From positions 1 to 64,000 of the forward strand of contig JNVT01000078.1 in NCBI GenBank assembly GCA_000737985.1: a DNA stretch of 64,000 nt, given 5' to 3'. The position numbers and the translations under genes were made by a program. Positions within the stretch are counted from its first letter, which is position 1. Each line of letters starts with the position of its first letter. Shown here one piece after another: positions 9,281 to 17,072 of this stretch. The notes beneath the pieces were generated by a model, which was given only the letters and a program-made list of their open reading frames with translations, did not search any database and was not told the origin of the DNA. The stretch is from Gammaproteobacteria bacterium MFB021 (GTDB taxonomy: Bacteria; Pseudomonadota; Gammaproteobacteria; Pseudomonadales; Halomonadaceae).

Positions 9281-10852
9281 TCAGAGCACACCCTGCTCCC
9301 TGGCCATGGCATATGCCGCCCGCGGCCCGTGCCACAGGGTGGGAATCAGCAGGAAGGCCACCGGCACCGCCGGGATCACCAGGAACTGCTGCAGCACGCT
9401 GACCTGACCCGAGCCCATGTAGAGCAGGATCGCCGCCATCAGCGCGAAGGTGACGCCCCAGAAGGCGCGCAGCGCCACACCCGGGTCATCGTGGCCGGCA
9501 CACACCACGGAGACCGCGTAGCTCATCGAGTCACCGGTGGTGGCGACGAAGATGGTGGTCAGCACCAGTACCGCCAGCGCCATCCAAGTACCGCCGGGCA
9601 GCGCCTGCGCCACCGTCAGCGTGGCCACGTCGAACTGAAAGTTCTTGAGCGGCTCGGCCAGATCGATCACGCCCTGGAGCTGGTAGAAGATGCCGGAGCC
9701 GCCGAGCAGGGTGAACCACACCGTGGTCACGATCGGCGCCAGCACCGCGGTAGCGATGATCATCTCGCGGATGGTGCGCCCGCGGGAGATCCGCGTGACG
9801 AAGATCGCCATCGGCGGCGCAAAGCCGACGAACCAGGCGAAGAAGAACACCGTCCACCACTTCAGCCAGCCCAGCGGCGCGGTCACCGTGGTCAGGGTCG
9901 ACAGCTCGAAGAAGTGGCTCAGGTAGCTACCGAAGCCCTGGAACCAGCTATTGACCAGGAACAGGGTCGGCCCCAGCACCAGGATCACGCCACCCAGGAT
10001 CATCGCCCAGATCACGTTGAAGCGGCTGAGAAACTGGATGCCGCGGTCGATCCCAGTCACCGCCGAGGTGACGTAGATCGCGCCCAGGCCGACGAGGATC
10101 ATCAACTGCACCTCGTAGCCACGGGGAAAGCCGAACAGATCGTGGAGCCCGAAGCTGACCTGGGTCGCCAGGAAGCCGAGCGGCCCCACCGTACCGGCGG
10201 TCACCGCGATGGCGCAGATGGCATCGATGACGCCACCGAGGACGCCTTTCATTCGCTTGTCACCGATCACCGGCGCCAGCAGCGTACGCGGCTGCAGCGG
10301 CAGGCCGCGCTGGTAATGCTGATGCGAGAGGATGCACACCGGCAGCGTGCCGAGAATGGCCCAGCCGGTGAAGCCCCAGTGGAAAAAGGCCTGAGCCAGG
10401 GCATTGGGCACCGCCGCAGGCGTACCCGCCTGGGTATCGAACGCCGGCGGGGTGACCACGAAATGGTAGATCGGCTCGCCGGCGGCGAAGAAGACCCCGC
10501 CTCCCGCCAGCAGCGTGCACAGGATGATCGAGACCCAGCGGAAGGTGCTCATGTCCGGCTTGTCGAGCCCGCCGATGCGCGCGCGGCCGGCCGGAGACAG
10601 CGCCACGCCGATGGCGATGAAGAAGGTCAACAGCATCAAGAGCTGGAAGGTACTGCCGAACAGCCGCGCGGACTGAGTGAAACCGACGTCGATGAGATGG
10701 GCCACGGTGTCGGGTGCGATCGCCGAAGCGGCGACGAACAGCACGATGAAACCCACGGTGAGTATGAGTACGACGGGGTCGCCAAAACGGCCACCTGTAG
10801 ACGATGGCGCGTTGGGATCGGAAGTCATATGAGGGGAGCGTTCGTTAGGCAT
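9281..10852 (-). CDS. BCCT-family transporter with an altered aromatic box
   Basis: This roughly 523-residue, twelve-helix carrier belongs to the betaine/choline/carnitine transporter family that imports compatible solutes. Family landmarks are GEPIYHFVVTPP, AQAFFHWGFTGWAI and TRISRGRTIREMI. The signature segment that usually reads FYWAWWISWSPFVG is FFFAWFVGFAPPMA here. Two tryptophans of the quaternary-ammonium binding box therefore appear replaced by Phe, and the Tyr after HWG..WAI is Leu. The substrate may therefore not be betaine or choline. Starts at 10852 or 10828 are both possible; neither has a strong ribosome site. Confidence 0.85.
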   Translation of the reverse strand: MPNERSPHMTSDPNAPSSTGGRFGDPVVLILTVGFIVLFVAASAIAPDTVAHLIDVGFTQSARLFGSTFQLLMLLTFFIAIGVALSPAGRARIGGLDKPDMSTFRWVSIILCTLLAGGGVFFAAGEPIYHFVVTPPAFDTQAGTPAAVPNALAQAFFHWGFTGWAILGTLPVCILSHQHYQRGLPLQPRTLLAPVIGDKRMKGVLGGVIDAICAIAVTAGTVGPLGFLATQVSFGLHDLFGFPRGYEVQLMILVGLGAIYVTSAVTGIDRGIQFLSRFNVIWAMILGGVILVLGPTLFLVNSWFQGFGSYLSHFFELSTLTTVTAPLGWLKWWTVFFFAWFVGFAPPMAIFVTRISRGRTIREMIIATAVLAPIVTTVWFTLLGGSGIFYQLQGVIDLAEPLKNFQFDVATLTVAQALPGGTWMALAVLVLTTIFVATTGDSMSYAVSVVCAGHDDPGVALRAFWGVTFALMAAILLYMGSGQVSVLQQFLVIPAVPVAFLLIPTLWHGPRAAYAMAREQGVL

Positions 10853-10954
10853 GAAGCGCGCCACCCTACCGGCCCGCGCCGCAGACGGCAAGCGCCGAGC
10901 GTATCGGCGTCTACCGCCAGCCGGGTTGCGCGCGCCGGTTTTCGAGGCGAGCGC

Positions 10955-11860
10955 TCAGCTTGGCAGCGCCCGGCGGTAGCGCTTGAAGCGCTTACTCAGG
11001 GCCTTGGGCGACTCCGCCGCCAGCCGCGTGCCGAGCGGCATGGCGCTACGCTGCAGACTCAGGCGACGGCGCGCCACCAGCGAGCCGAGCGCCTGGCGCC
11101 GCTCGGCGGAGATGCGCTGCATGTCCGCATCATCCAGTGCCGCCGCCAGCATCGCCAGGTCATGATCGTCACCGAGCAGATCCGACAGCCGGTGCGCCTC
11201 TTCGGCGCGTACCGTCAGCGGCGCCTTCCATAGCGAACGCAAAAGCTCACAGTGGTAGCGGTGATATTTCACCCGCTTGCGCCACTCGTGCAGCGCCACC
11301 ACGCTGCCCTCCTCCGCGGCCGTCTCGCCGGCATCATCCAAGCGGCGGTAGGTCATGGCGAGCCCCGCCTGCCAAGCATCGCGTTGCGCATCTTTCAGCC
11401 GCCAGCCGAGTACCGCCTGGCGCGCCTCATCGAGCGCCGCCTCGAGTGCGGGGGTATCTACCGCGCTCTCGCCGTTGACCCCGCTTTCATCGGCCAGGGT
11501 GCGCTCACGGCGCGCCTTCAGTCGCGCGCGGATCGCCGTGTAGTGGCGACGGTCGATCTCGTCACGATAGTGCGCCAGCAGCGCATCGAAGGTTTCCAGC
11601 AGCACCTGCTCGTCGCGCCGGCCCGAGACCTGGCGTGCCAGATCGCGAAAACGCCGGTTCTCACGGGCATAGCGCTTGCCCAGCGCCGGGCGTACCAGAC
11701 GCAGCAGCGCGCGAATCTTCTTGCAGCATTTGCGCAGCTCGTGGATCGCCTCCACCGGCGGCGCCTCCAACAGGGCACGCCGCGCCCGCGCAATCTGCTC
11801 GAGGGCGATTCGGCGGGTTTCGTCTTCCAGCGGTTGGGATAGATCGAGGCGATAAGGCAT
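10955..11860 (-). CDS. CHAD domain protein
   Basis: This 301-residue, highly charged, all-helical protein carries a CHAD domain (conserved histidine alpha-helical domain). Two halves repeat the motif pattern: HELRKCCKKIRALLRLVRP near residue 40 and LHEWRKRVKYHRYHCELL near 180. CHAD domains bind inorganic polyphosphate through these basic surfaces and often occur with CYTH triphosphatases or polyphosphate enzymes. No such partner is in this window. The ATG is preceded by GGAG. The function here is presumably polyphosphate-related but cannot be fixed from sequence. Confidence 0.88.
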   Translation of the reverse strand: MPYRLDLSQPLEDETRRIALEQIARARRALLEAPPVEAIHELRKCCKKIRALLRLVRPALGKRYARENRRFRDLARQVSGRRDEQVLLETFDALLAHYRDEIDRRHYTAIRARLKARRERTLADESGVNGESAVDTPALEAALDEARQAVLGWRLKDAQRDAWQAGLAMTYRRLDDAGETAAEEGSVVALHEWRKRVKYHRYHCELLRSLWKAPLTVRAEEAHRLSDLLGDDHDLAMLAAALDDADMQRISAERRQALGSLVARRRLSLQRSAMPLGTRLAAESPKALSKRFKRYRRALPS

Positions 11861-11899
11861 GGCTGGCTCCCACTCCGGCGATCAGGCGCTCTGTCAATC

Positions 11900-11963
11900 C
11901 ACAGATTCACGGACTCACAGATTCACAGACTTACAGATTCACACCCTCCTGGATTCACAGCGT
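11900..11963. repeat. 16-nt tandem repeat, 4 units
   Basis: The units start at 11900, 11916, 11932 and 11948. The first three read NACAGATTCACNNNCT, with units 1 and 2 differing at one base; the fourth keeps GGATTCAC. It lies just upstream of the CHAD gene (minus strand), in its probable leader or promoter. Confidence 0.8.
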
Positions 11964-12078
11964 AGACCAGGCAGCAGACCGGAGCGGGCGGCCATCTCTA
12001 TTCGCCCAAAAGCTAATGGAGAGGAGTTATCTCTCGGTTCTAGGCTCAAGATGGACCTGACCGAGGGGGATCGATCCC

Positions 12079-12357
12079 GTGAAGAGTACACCGTTCATCA
12101 CCGAAAGCCTGCTGACCCGCTGCCGCAAGGAGCAGAGCCTGCAGCACCAGCGTGCCCGGCAACCCTTCGACCCCGCGTCGTTGAATGACCGCAAGGAGCT
12201 ATCGCTGATGGTCGAGGAGGCGATCCGCGAAGGCGAAACCTATGTCTCCATCGCCCGGGGCCATAGCGATATCGGACTGACCGAGAGCGATCTCAACGAG
12301 CTGGTCGGCCCCGAAGTCGCGATCCGCGATCGTATAGAGCGCTTTCAGCAGATTTGA
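12079..12357 (+). CDS. small hypothetical protein, 92 aa
   Basis: I do not recognise this family. The GTG start has CGAGGGGGA about nine bases upstream. The protein is soluble and charged. An N-terminal basic stretch (LLTRCRKEQSLQHQRAR) is followed by an amphipathic helix (LSLMVEEAIREGETYVSIARG) and an acidic part ending DRIERFQQI. No membrane segment or signal peptide is seen. A good intrinsic terminator follows the stop, which supports a real transcription unit. A small regulatory or accessory protein is possible, but no function can be named. Confidence 0.6.
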   Translation: MKSTPFITESLLTRCRKEQSLQHQRARQPFDPASLNDRKELSLMVEEAIREGETYVSIARGHSDIGLTESDLNELVGPEVAIRDRIERFQQI

Positions 12358-12379
12358 TTCGCGCCACCAGCGATCATCT

Positions 12380-12410
12380 CCGGCCGCTCATCGAGGCGGC
12401 CGGGTTTTCT
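12380..12410 (+). terminator. intrinsic terminator after the 92-aa gene
   Basis: CCGGCCGC pairs with GCGGCCGG and is followed by GTTTTCT. Confidence 0.75.
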
Positions 12411-12426
12411 GCGCGTCGGGGTTGTC

Positions 12427-12825
12427 TCAGCGCACCGTGATGCGATCCGGCGTCTGCGCCACGATCTCGAGCGGCGTGCCCGCGAGTGCAGTCTCCAGCG
12501 CCTGGCGAATGCTCATCGCCCCGGTGATCGCGTTGACCGGCACAGCAGCGGTTCGCGAGAGGTCGGTCTCGATGAAACAGCCGGTGGCATGGGCCAACTG
12601 CTGCGCGGTCTCGTCGAAGCGCTGAGCAGGAATGGGGTGCGCCGCCGGCTTGTCGCAGGCGCCTTTCGGCGTCGCTGTCGCCGGCGCGTTGGATGCGGCC
12701 GCAGAGCTGCCCGCCGAATGGGCGGCCGGCGCATCTGGCTTCGGCGCCGCTGGTGCCGGGGCACAGCCGCAGAGCAGTGCTAAAGTCGCCCCGCCAAGTG
12801 CGCCTAGTGCAAAACGTCTGATCAT
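12427..12825 (-). CDS. orphan STN-domain lipoprotein
   Basis: This 132-residue protein has a lipoprotein-type signal (hydrophobic helix ending LLCGC at residues 17-21), an Ala/Pro-rich linker of about 40 residues, and a C-terminal STN module. In the module FDETAQQLAHATGCFIETD, PVNAITGAMSIRQALETAL and GTPLEIV follow the beta-alpha-beta pattern of the secretin/TonB short N-terminal domain. STN domains normally sit at the front of TonB-dependent transducers or secretins and contact inner-membrane signalling partners. Here the domain stands alone with no such gene nearby. The ribosome site GGAGGT is strong. The STN assignment rests on pattern only. Confidence 0.7.
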   Translation of the reverse strand: MIRRFALGALGGATLALLCGCAPAPAAPKPDAPAAHSAGSSAAASNAPATATPKGACDKPAAHPIPAQRFDETAQQLAHATGCFIETDLSRTAAVPVNAITGAMSIRQALETALAGTPLEIVAQTPDRITVR

Positions 12826-12942
12826 GGTGACCTCCGTTTCTCGGTTCCCGTCTCTCGCGATACCTGCTTCTCGATAAACAAGCCGACAGCCCCGTTGGTT
12901 GCGCCGTCTACTCCCACAAGATGGGGCGTGTCGCCCATGCGC

Positions 12943-13242
12943 TCAACGGCCGCAGTACTTCTGGAAGATCTTGGCCTGGGTATCGAGCGTCACCTGCTCA
13001 TTGACCTGGCTATAGTAGAAAGGCGCATAGGCAGTCTCCCCCGCCACCCGATACTCGCCGCACAGGCCGTAGCCCTTCTGCACCGATTGAAGATCCTTCA
13101 TCTCGACCTTTTCCACCCCGCGCTGGGCGGCGATCAGCTGCGCCACGTCGTCATCGACCTGGCTATCGCTGAAGGCCTGATAGCCGAAGATGGCACCAAA
13201 GACGAGGAGGATCGCCACCACGGGTACGTAGACGTTATGCAT
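12943..13242 (-). CDS. small membrane-anchored or secreted hypothetical protein, 99 aa
   Basis: The N-terminus VPVVAILLVFGAIFGYQAF is one hydrophobic helix after six residues, followed by a hydrophilic periplasmic part of about 75 residues. Two cysteines (in YGLCGEYRV and the final KYCGR) could form a disulphide. The pattern resembles small exported proteins such as the GYGLCG-containing DUFs of Pseudomonas, but I cannot name a family. It lies head to tail after a weak spacer from the STN lipoprotein, on the same strand, so co-expression is possible. Confidence 0.65.
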   Translation of the reverse strand: MHNVYVPVVAILLVFGAIFGYQAFSDSQVDDDVAQLIAAQRGVEKVEMKDLQSVQKGYGLCGEYRVAGETAYAPFYYSQVNEQVTLDTQAKIFQKYCGR

Positions 13243-13436
13243 GTCCGCTGCCTGTCAGAGAAAGAGAAGTCCGCCGGAAAGTGCGCCGATGATACCGGAT
13301 CGGCGCCGCTGAACGTAGACGGATGACTCAACCAGCTAGCGATGAGTCGCAGGGCAGACAGCGGGGTCTTGCGCTCAAGGCTCGGCATCGCGCCCCTGGC
13401 GGGATGCCATCGGCGACATTGCCCAACCCATATAGA

Positions 13437-13462
13437 TACGTGATAACATAACAATATCGTAC
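13437..13462 (+). promoter_or_regulatory. possible Zur operator/promoter of rpmE2
   Basis: TGATAACATAACAATATC is an AT-rich, partly palindromic stretch in a GC-rich genome, about 40 bases before the type B L31 start. Zinc-free L31 genes are commonly repressed by Zur, and TAACATAACA resembles half of the gammaproteobacterial Zur box. The match is partial. Confidence 0.4.
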
Positions 13463-13497
13463 CATCGATTCAGCCAGCATCCGCCAGGAGAGACAGT

Positions 13498-13761
13498 ATG
13501 AAAGACGGCATCCATCCCCAATACCGCACGGTGATCTTCCACGACACCAGCGTCGACAAGTACTTCAAGATCGGCTCGACCATGAGCTCAGACGAGACCA
13601 TCGAGTGGGAAGACGGCAACACCTACCCGGTGGTACGCCTGGATATCTCCTCCGCCTCGCATCCCTTCTACACCGGCAAGCAGCGTGAGGTCGGCAGCGA
13701 AGGTCGCGCCGCCCAGTTCCAGCGCCGCTTCGGCGGCATCGCCGCCGCGCGCCGCAAGTGA
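13498..13761 (+). CDS. rpmE2: type B 50S ribosomal protein L31
   Basis: The 87-residue product matches type B L31 (YkgM): [16 protein letters not shown], then [31 protein letters not shown] and the basic tail FQRRFGG. It lacks the CxxC pair of zinc-binding L31, so it is the zinc-independent paralogue that replaces L31 when zinc is scarce and frees zinc for other uses. The ATG follows CAGGAGAGA. A clear terminator follows, so it is monocistronic. Confidence 0.95.
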   Translation: MKDGIHPQYRTVIFHDTSVDKYFKIGSTMSSDETIEWEDGNTYPVVRLDISSASHPFYTGKQREVGSEGRAAQFQRRFGGIAAARRK

Positions 13762-13767
13762 TTCCCG

Positions 13768-13793
13768 GCCCGGCCAGTGCGCCGGGCTTTTTT
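13768..13793 (+). terminator. intrinsic terminator of rpmE2
   Basis: GCCCGGC pairs with GCCGGGC around a six-base loop, followed by six T. Confidence 0.88.
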
Positions 13794-13838
13794 CGATACC
13801 TGCCGGACACCCACAGCCTGCATGGCGGATTTCTCCAC

Positions 13839-14183
13839 TCAGCGCCAGGCGTTGTCCGCCTGGCGTACCGGAACGCCAGCCAGCGCCGGCTCCGCCAGCC
13901 GCGTATTGAGCGCGATCAGCGGTTCTGGATCACCGGATAGCGTGCGGTAATGGCTCACACAGCCGCACCTGGCGCAGCGCACGAACTCGATCTCGCGGTC
14001 ACCGCGCTGCCACAGGGCCACCCCGGCCTCGCCGACCCGAAGGGTGACCTCACCGGGCGCATAGTAGGCCCAGAGCGCAGCGTAGCGCCGACAGATGCCA
14101 CAGTTGCAGGCGGTCACCTGCTCGGGCAACGGCGCAGTGACCTCGAGATTGCCGCAGTCGCAGCGCAGCGTCAGGCGTTCCAC
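13839..14183 (-). CDS. GFA/CENP-V-type zinc protein
   Basis: The 114-residue protein has the glutathione-dependent formaldehyde-activating (GFA) fold. Zinc ligands are visible as CDC (residues 8-10), CNCGIC (26-31) and CARCGC (70-75), with the usual SHY after the last cluster. The family founder, Gfa of Paracoccus, was linked to S-hydroxymethylglutathione formation, but most members have no proven activity. The start is a GTG with AGGGAGG seven bases upstream. No formaldehyde pathway gene is next to it. Confidence 0.85.
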   Translation of the reverse strand: MERLTLRCDCGNLEVTAPLPEQVTACNCGICRRYAALWAYYAPGEVTLRVGEAGVALWQRGDREIEFVRCARCGCVSHYRTLSGDPEPLIALNTRLAEPALAGVPVRQADNAWR

Positions 14184-14211
14184 CGCGCGCCTCCCTGGCG
14201 ATGCCTAAGCG

Positions 14212-15999
14212 TCATGTGCCCTCCTTGGGCGAGCCGATCAGCGACTGGAGCGAGTCGATCGGCGAGGTGAGGAGATTCTCCAACGACTCCGAAATCGCCT
14301 GCCAGATCACCACGCTCATATCCACGTTGCTGCCGCTGACGGTGGTATCGATGGGGATGTTCAGATTGATCACCCCGCTCTCCGCCTGCAGCAGCGCCAC
14401 CAGATTCTTCAGCGGCAGCGAGCTGGCGTCCGGGTCGACCTCGCGACCCAGGTCGAGCTGCTTGAGGATAATGTGGTTGCGCGCTGTCAGCGCGCCATCC
14501 TCCAAGCGATAGTGGAGATCGAGATCGGCGCTGCCGTGCTCGATACGATAGCCCGCGAAACGCCGGATATAGGGCGCGAACTGGGATAGCGCCAGCCGCT
14601 GGGTGGTCAGGTGCATGCGCGCACCCAGGCTATCGCCGAAGCTCACCTCGCCTTCGATCATCACCGGCGTGCCGTCACTCACCCGGCCCTCGACATGGTA
14701 CTTGGCGGGCTTGGCGGTACGCGTATCGAAGCGCGTCAACTGCCCCTGCAACTGACCGATATCCAGCGACACCACCGGCGACATGCGGCGATCCTCGAAC
14801 GTCATCTCGCCCTGCTCGACACGCAGCTTATCCAGCGCCAGGGCCATACCGCCGGATTGGCTGTCATCTCCGCTGCCTTGGCTCTGATGCTCATGGCTTG
14901 AGTCCTGGCCACCCTGCGCCTGGCTGTTCTGGCGCCCATCGCTTGGGTCCTGGCCGGTCTGGCCCTGGCTACTCTCAGCCTCACTGGTCTCACTCTGGGC
15001 CCGCCCCGTCTGGGCATGCTGGCTACCGCCGAACTGCGCGAGGAGATTGAAGCGACCTTGATCATCCACCAGCGCGTTCAACTTGGGCGCGGTGAGCGAA
15101 AGCGAACCGACGACGAGATGGGCGCCGCTGGCGAAATCGATCTGCTCGGCCACGCCCCGCTGCACCGAGAACAGCGGCTGGCCCTGGGCGCCCTGGGTCT
15201 CGACGCCATTCAGCGTCACCCCACCCTGATAGGCCACGGCGGCACGGCTCGCCTGCCCGAAGCGCAGCCTGCCATCGAGCGAGAACTGCCCGCCCACCAC
15301 CCGCGCCGGCAGTGCCCGGGTCAACCAGGGGTCGAGCGCCGCGGCGTTGACCTGCTGCGCCTCCAGCGTGAGATCGCCACTCAGCGGCAGCAGCCCGAAT
15401 TGCCCCTGCAGATCGAGCTGGCCGCCGCCCAGGGTCGCCGTGGCCTGCCCCTGCATCGGGCCGCCATCCGGGCGCTGAAAACCCTCGAGCGTCAGATCGA
15501 CCTCGTCCGCCTGAATGCTGGGCTGCCCGGCAGCCGCCTGATCGACCCAGGCGATACGCCCGTGCTCGGCGCGGATCCGGTCGATGGTCAGCGGCATCGG
15601 CTGACCCGCATCGCTCGACGCGGACGAGCCCTGCCCGAGTGTGGTCACGTTGAGCGGCCCGGAAGGCGGCGAGACCAGATTTAGATGCGGCGAGCTCAGG
15701 GTGACCGAATCGATATGGATACCCGGCTGCCATAGGCTATCCCAGGCGAATGCCACCCGGCCCGACGCCGCGGTGAGCATCGGCGTCTTGCCGTCGCCAA
15801 TTTCCAGTGACGAGAACGACGCCGTGGCGGTGAAGGGATTGAAATAGAGGCGTTCCAGCGCGACCGGCTCCCCCAGCGAGCGGGAAAAGTGGCTCTCCGC
15901 CCACTTCGTCAGCGCCCAGGGGCCGGCCACGATGGCCAGAAACAGCAGCGCCAGCGCCACGGTGAAAACGCCGATCCAGCGGCGGCGGGTCGCGCTCAT
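14212..15999 (-). CDS. DUF748/AsmA-like envelope protein
   Basis: This 595-residue protein starts with one membrane helix (VFTVALALLFLAIVAGPWAL), then AESHFSRSLGEPVALERLYFNPFT, the hallmark of DUF748 proteins related to AsmA. Such proteins form long beta-rich periplasmic grooves and are thought to act in lipid transport or outer-membrane assembly. A low-complexity insert rich in Gln, Ser, Gly and Asp (about 14850-15030) splits the periplasmic region. The second half keeps the conserved YRIEHGSADLDLHYRLEDG and the C-terminal NLNIPIDTTVSG. The ATG at 15999 has GGGAG eight bases upstream; the frame extends 18 codons further without support. Confidence 0.85.
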   Translation of the reverse strand: MSATRRRWIGVFTVALALLFLAIVAGPWALTKWAESHFSRSLGEPVALERLYFNPFTATASFSSLEIGDGKTPMLTAASGRVAFAWDSLWQPGIHIDSVTLSSPHLNLVSPPSGPLNVTTLGQGSSASSDAGQPMPLTIDRIRAEHGRIAWVDQAAAGQPSIQADEVDLTLEGFQRPDGGPMQGQATATLGGGQLDLQGQFGLLPLSGDLTLEAQQVNAAALDPWLTRALPARVVGGQFSLDGRLRFGQASRAAVAYQGGVTLNGVETQGAQGQPLFSVQRGVAEQIDFASGAHLVVGSLSLTAPKLNALVDDQGRFNLLAQFGGSQHAQTGRAQSETSEAESSQGQTGQDPSDGRQNSQAQGGQDSSHEHQSQGSGDDSQSGGMALALDKLRVEQGEMTFEDRRMSPVVSLDIGQLQGQLTRFDTRTAKPAKYHVEGRVSDGTPVMIEGEVSFGDSLGARMHLTTQRLALSQFAPYIRRFAGYRIEHGSADLDLHYRLEDGALTARNHIILKQLDLGREVDPDASSLPLKNLVALLQAESGVINLNIPIDTTVSGSNVDMSVVIWQAISESLENLLTSPIDSLQSLIGSPKEGT

Positions 16000-16080
16000 G
16001 GACACACTCCCTTGCGTCGGTGATACAGCTCGATTGCCTATTGAGCGTAGCAACCCACAGCGGGCGTGCCGGCCGGAATA

Positions 16081-16581
16081 TCAGCGCGGATAGACTTTCT
16101 CGAACTGCTCCAACAGCAGCAGATCCTGCGGGCTGAAGGAGATACCGAGCTGGCTCGCCGCGCGCTCGAAATAGCGGCGATGGGTCTCCCGCCACTGCGC
16201 TAGCGAGCGGTCACCCTCGCCTTCGCGATAAGCGAACTCGGCGGAGACCTGATCGAAAGGTGCAACCTCCACCTGCGTCGTCACGATCACGCACACCGGG
16301 TTCTGGGCCCAATCGACCACCAGCGTGAAGGCACCGGGCGCCGGTTTATCGCGCCCCTCGATCTCGTACGCCGCCATCAAATCGCAGCTCGCACGCTTGA
16401 TGCCCTGATCGACCAGACGCGCACATTCATCGGTATCGGTCTGGTTGTCACAGAAAAAATCGACCTGAATCGCCGATGCCCGGCGCCGCTCTGGTTTATC
16501 CAGCGTGGCCAGAAAACGCTCAACGAACGCCTGCTGCTGCGGTGTCATATCCAAAGTCTCATCGTATTGCCTTACCGCCAT
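16081..16581 (-). CDS. ASCH domain protein
   Basis: The product of about 166 residues contains an ASCH domain, a PUA-like fold expected to bind RNA. GIKRASCDLMAAYE is the conserved G-x-K motif region, followed by GAFTLVVDWAQNPVCVIVTTQV and the characteristic EGEGDRSLAQWRETHRRYF. The frame stays open to 16674, but that extension runs over a REP palindrome, so I start at 16581; the ATG at 16548 is an alternative. The gene lies between a DUF748 gene and a REP spacer with no evident partner. YqfB-type ASCH proteins have amidohydrolase activity, but that group is smaller. Confidence 0.8.
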   Translation of the reverse strand: MAVRQYDETLDMTPQQQAFVERFLATLDKPERRRASAIQVDFFCDNQTDTDECARLVDQGIKRASCDLMAAYEIEGRDKPAPGAFTLVVDWAQNPVCVIVTTQVEVAPFDQVSAEFAYREGEGDRSLAQWRETHRRYFERAASQLGISFSPQDLLLLEQFEKVYPR

Positions 16582-17072
16582 GCCGTTTGCCAATCTACCG
16601 ATAAGAGCGCCGCGGCAGTTGTCACTCCCCCTGTAGGAGCGAGCTTCGCTCGCGAAGAACGAAGCCATCACCACCGCCCTGAAAGGCCGAGCCTATGCGG
16701 CATTGGTCGCTGCCAGCAGATTGTTGGGACCAAAGGCCATATTCAGCGCGAAGCAGGCCGGGAGAAAGAGCCAGAGTTGGTGGAGGTTCATGGGAAGTTG
16801 CCCTACGGATATAGGGTCGAGCCGCTGGGTGCCGAAGCGGCCTACTGGGACAAGTCGTGATAGCGGCTGATTTGGCCCAGGCTATCGCTTTTGAAGCGAA
16901 TTCCATACTGCCCGACAACGCCGCAACGCCCACGTTGATGTCAGCTTTCTCGCGACGATAAACCACCAGCCCGATGCGACAGCCCCGCTGGCACTACGGT
17001 AAGCTCGAACCAAGCCCCGCCACACGGCTCGCATCACTCGATGCCCAGCTGCCCATTCAAGGAAGAGAGACG
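16582..17072. other. 491-bp intergenic region with REP unit and possible gene remnant
   Basis: The region holds a REP palindrome near 16630. Further on (16764-16860, plus strand) is an open stretch whose translation looks protein-like (ELVEVHGKLPYGYRVEPL then GAEAAYWDKS and a stop), but it has no start or ribosome site. It may be the tail of a lost gene. No other gene is supported. Confidence 0.5.
16630..16657. repeat. REP palindrome
   Basis: CCTGTAGGAGCGAGCTTCGC followed by TCGCGAAG is the best-preserved copy in the window of the Pseudomonas-type REP consensus. Its stem is GCGAGC/GCTCGC. Confidence 0.8.

Noticed and set aside
16582-16674. N-terminal extension of the ASCH protein
   Set aside because: The extension runs through a REP palindrome and lacks a ribosome site, so the shorter start was chosen.
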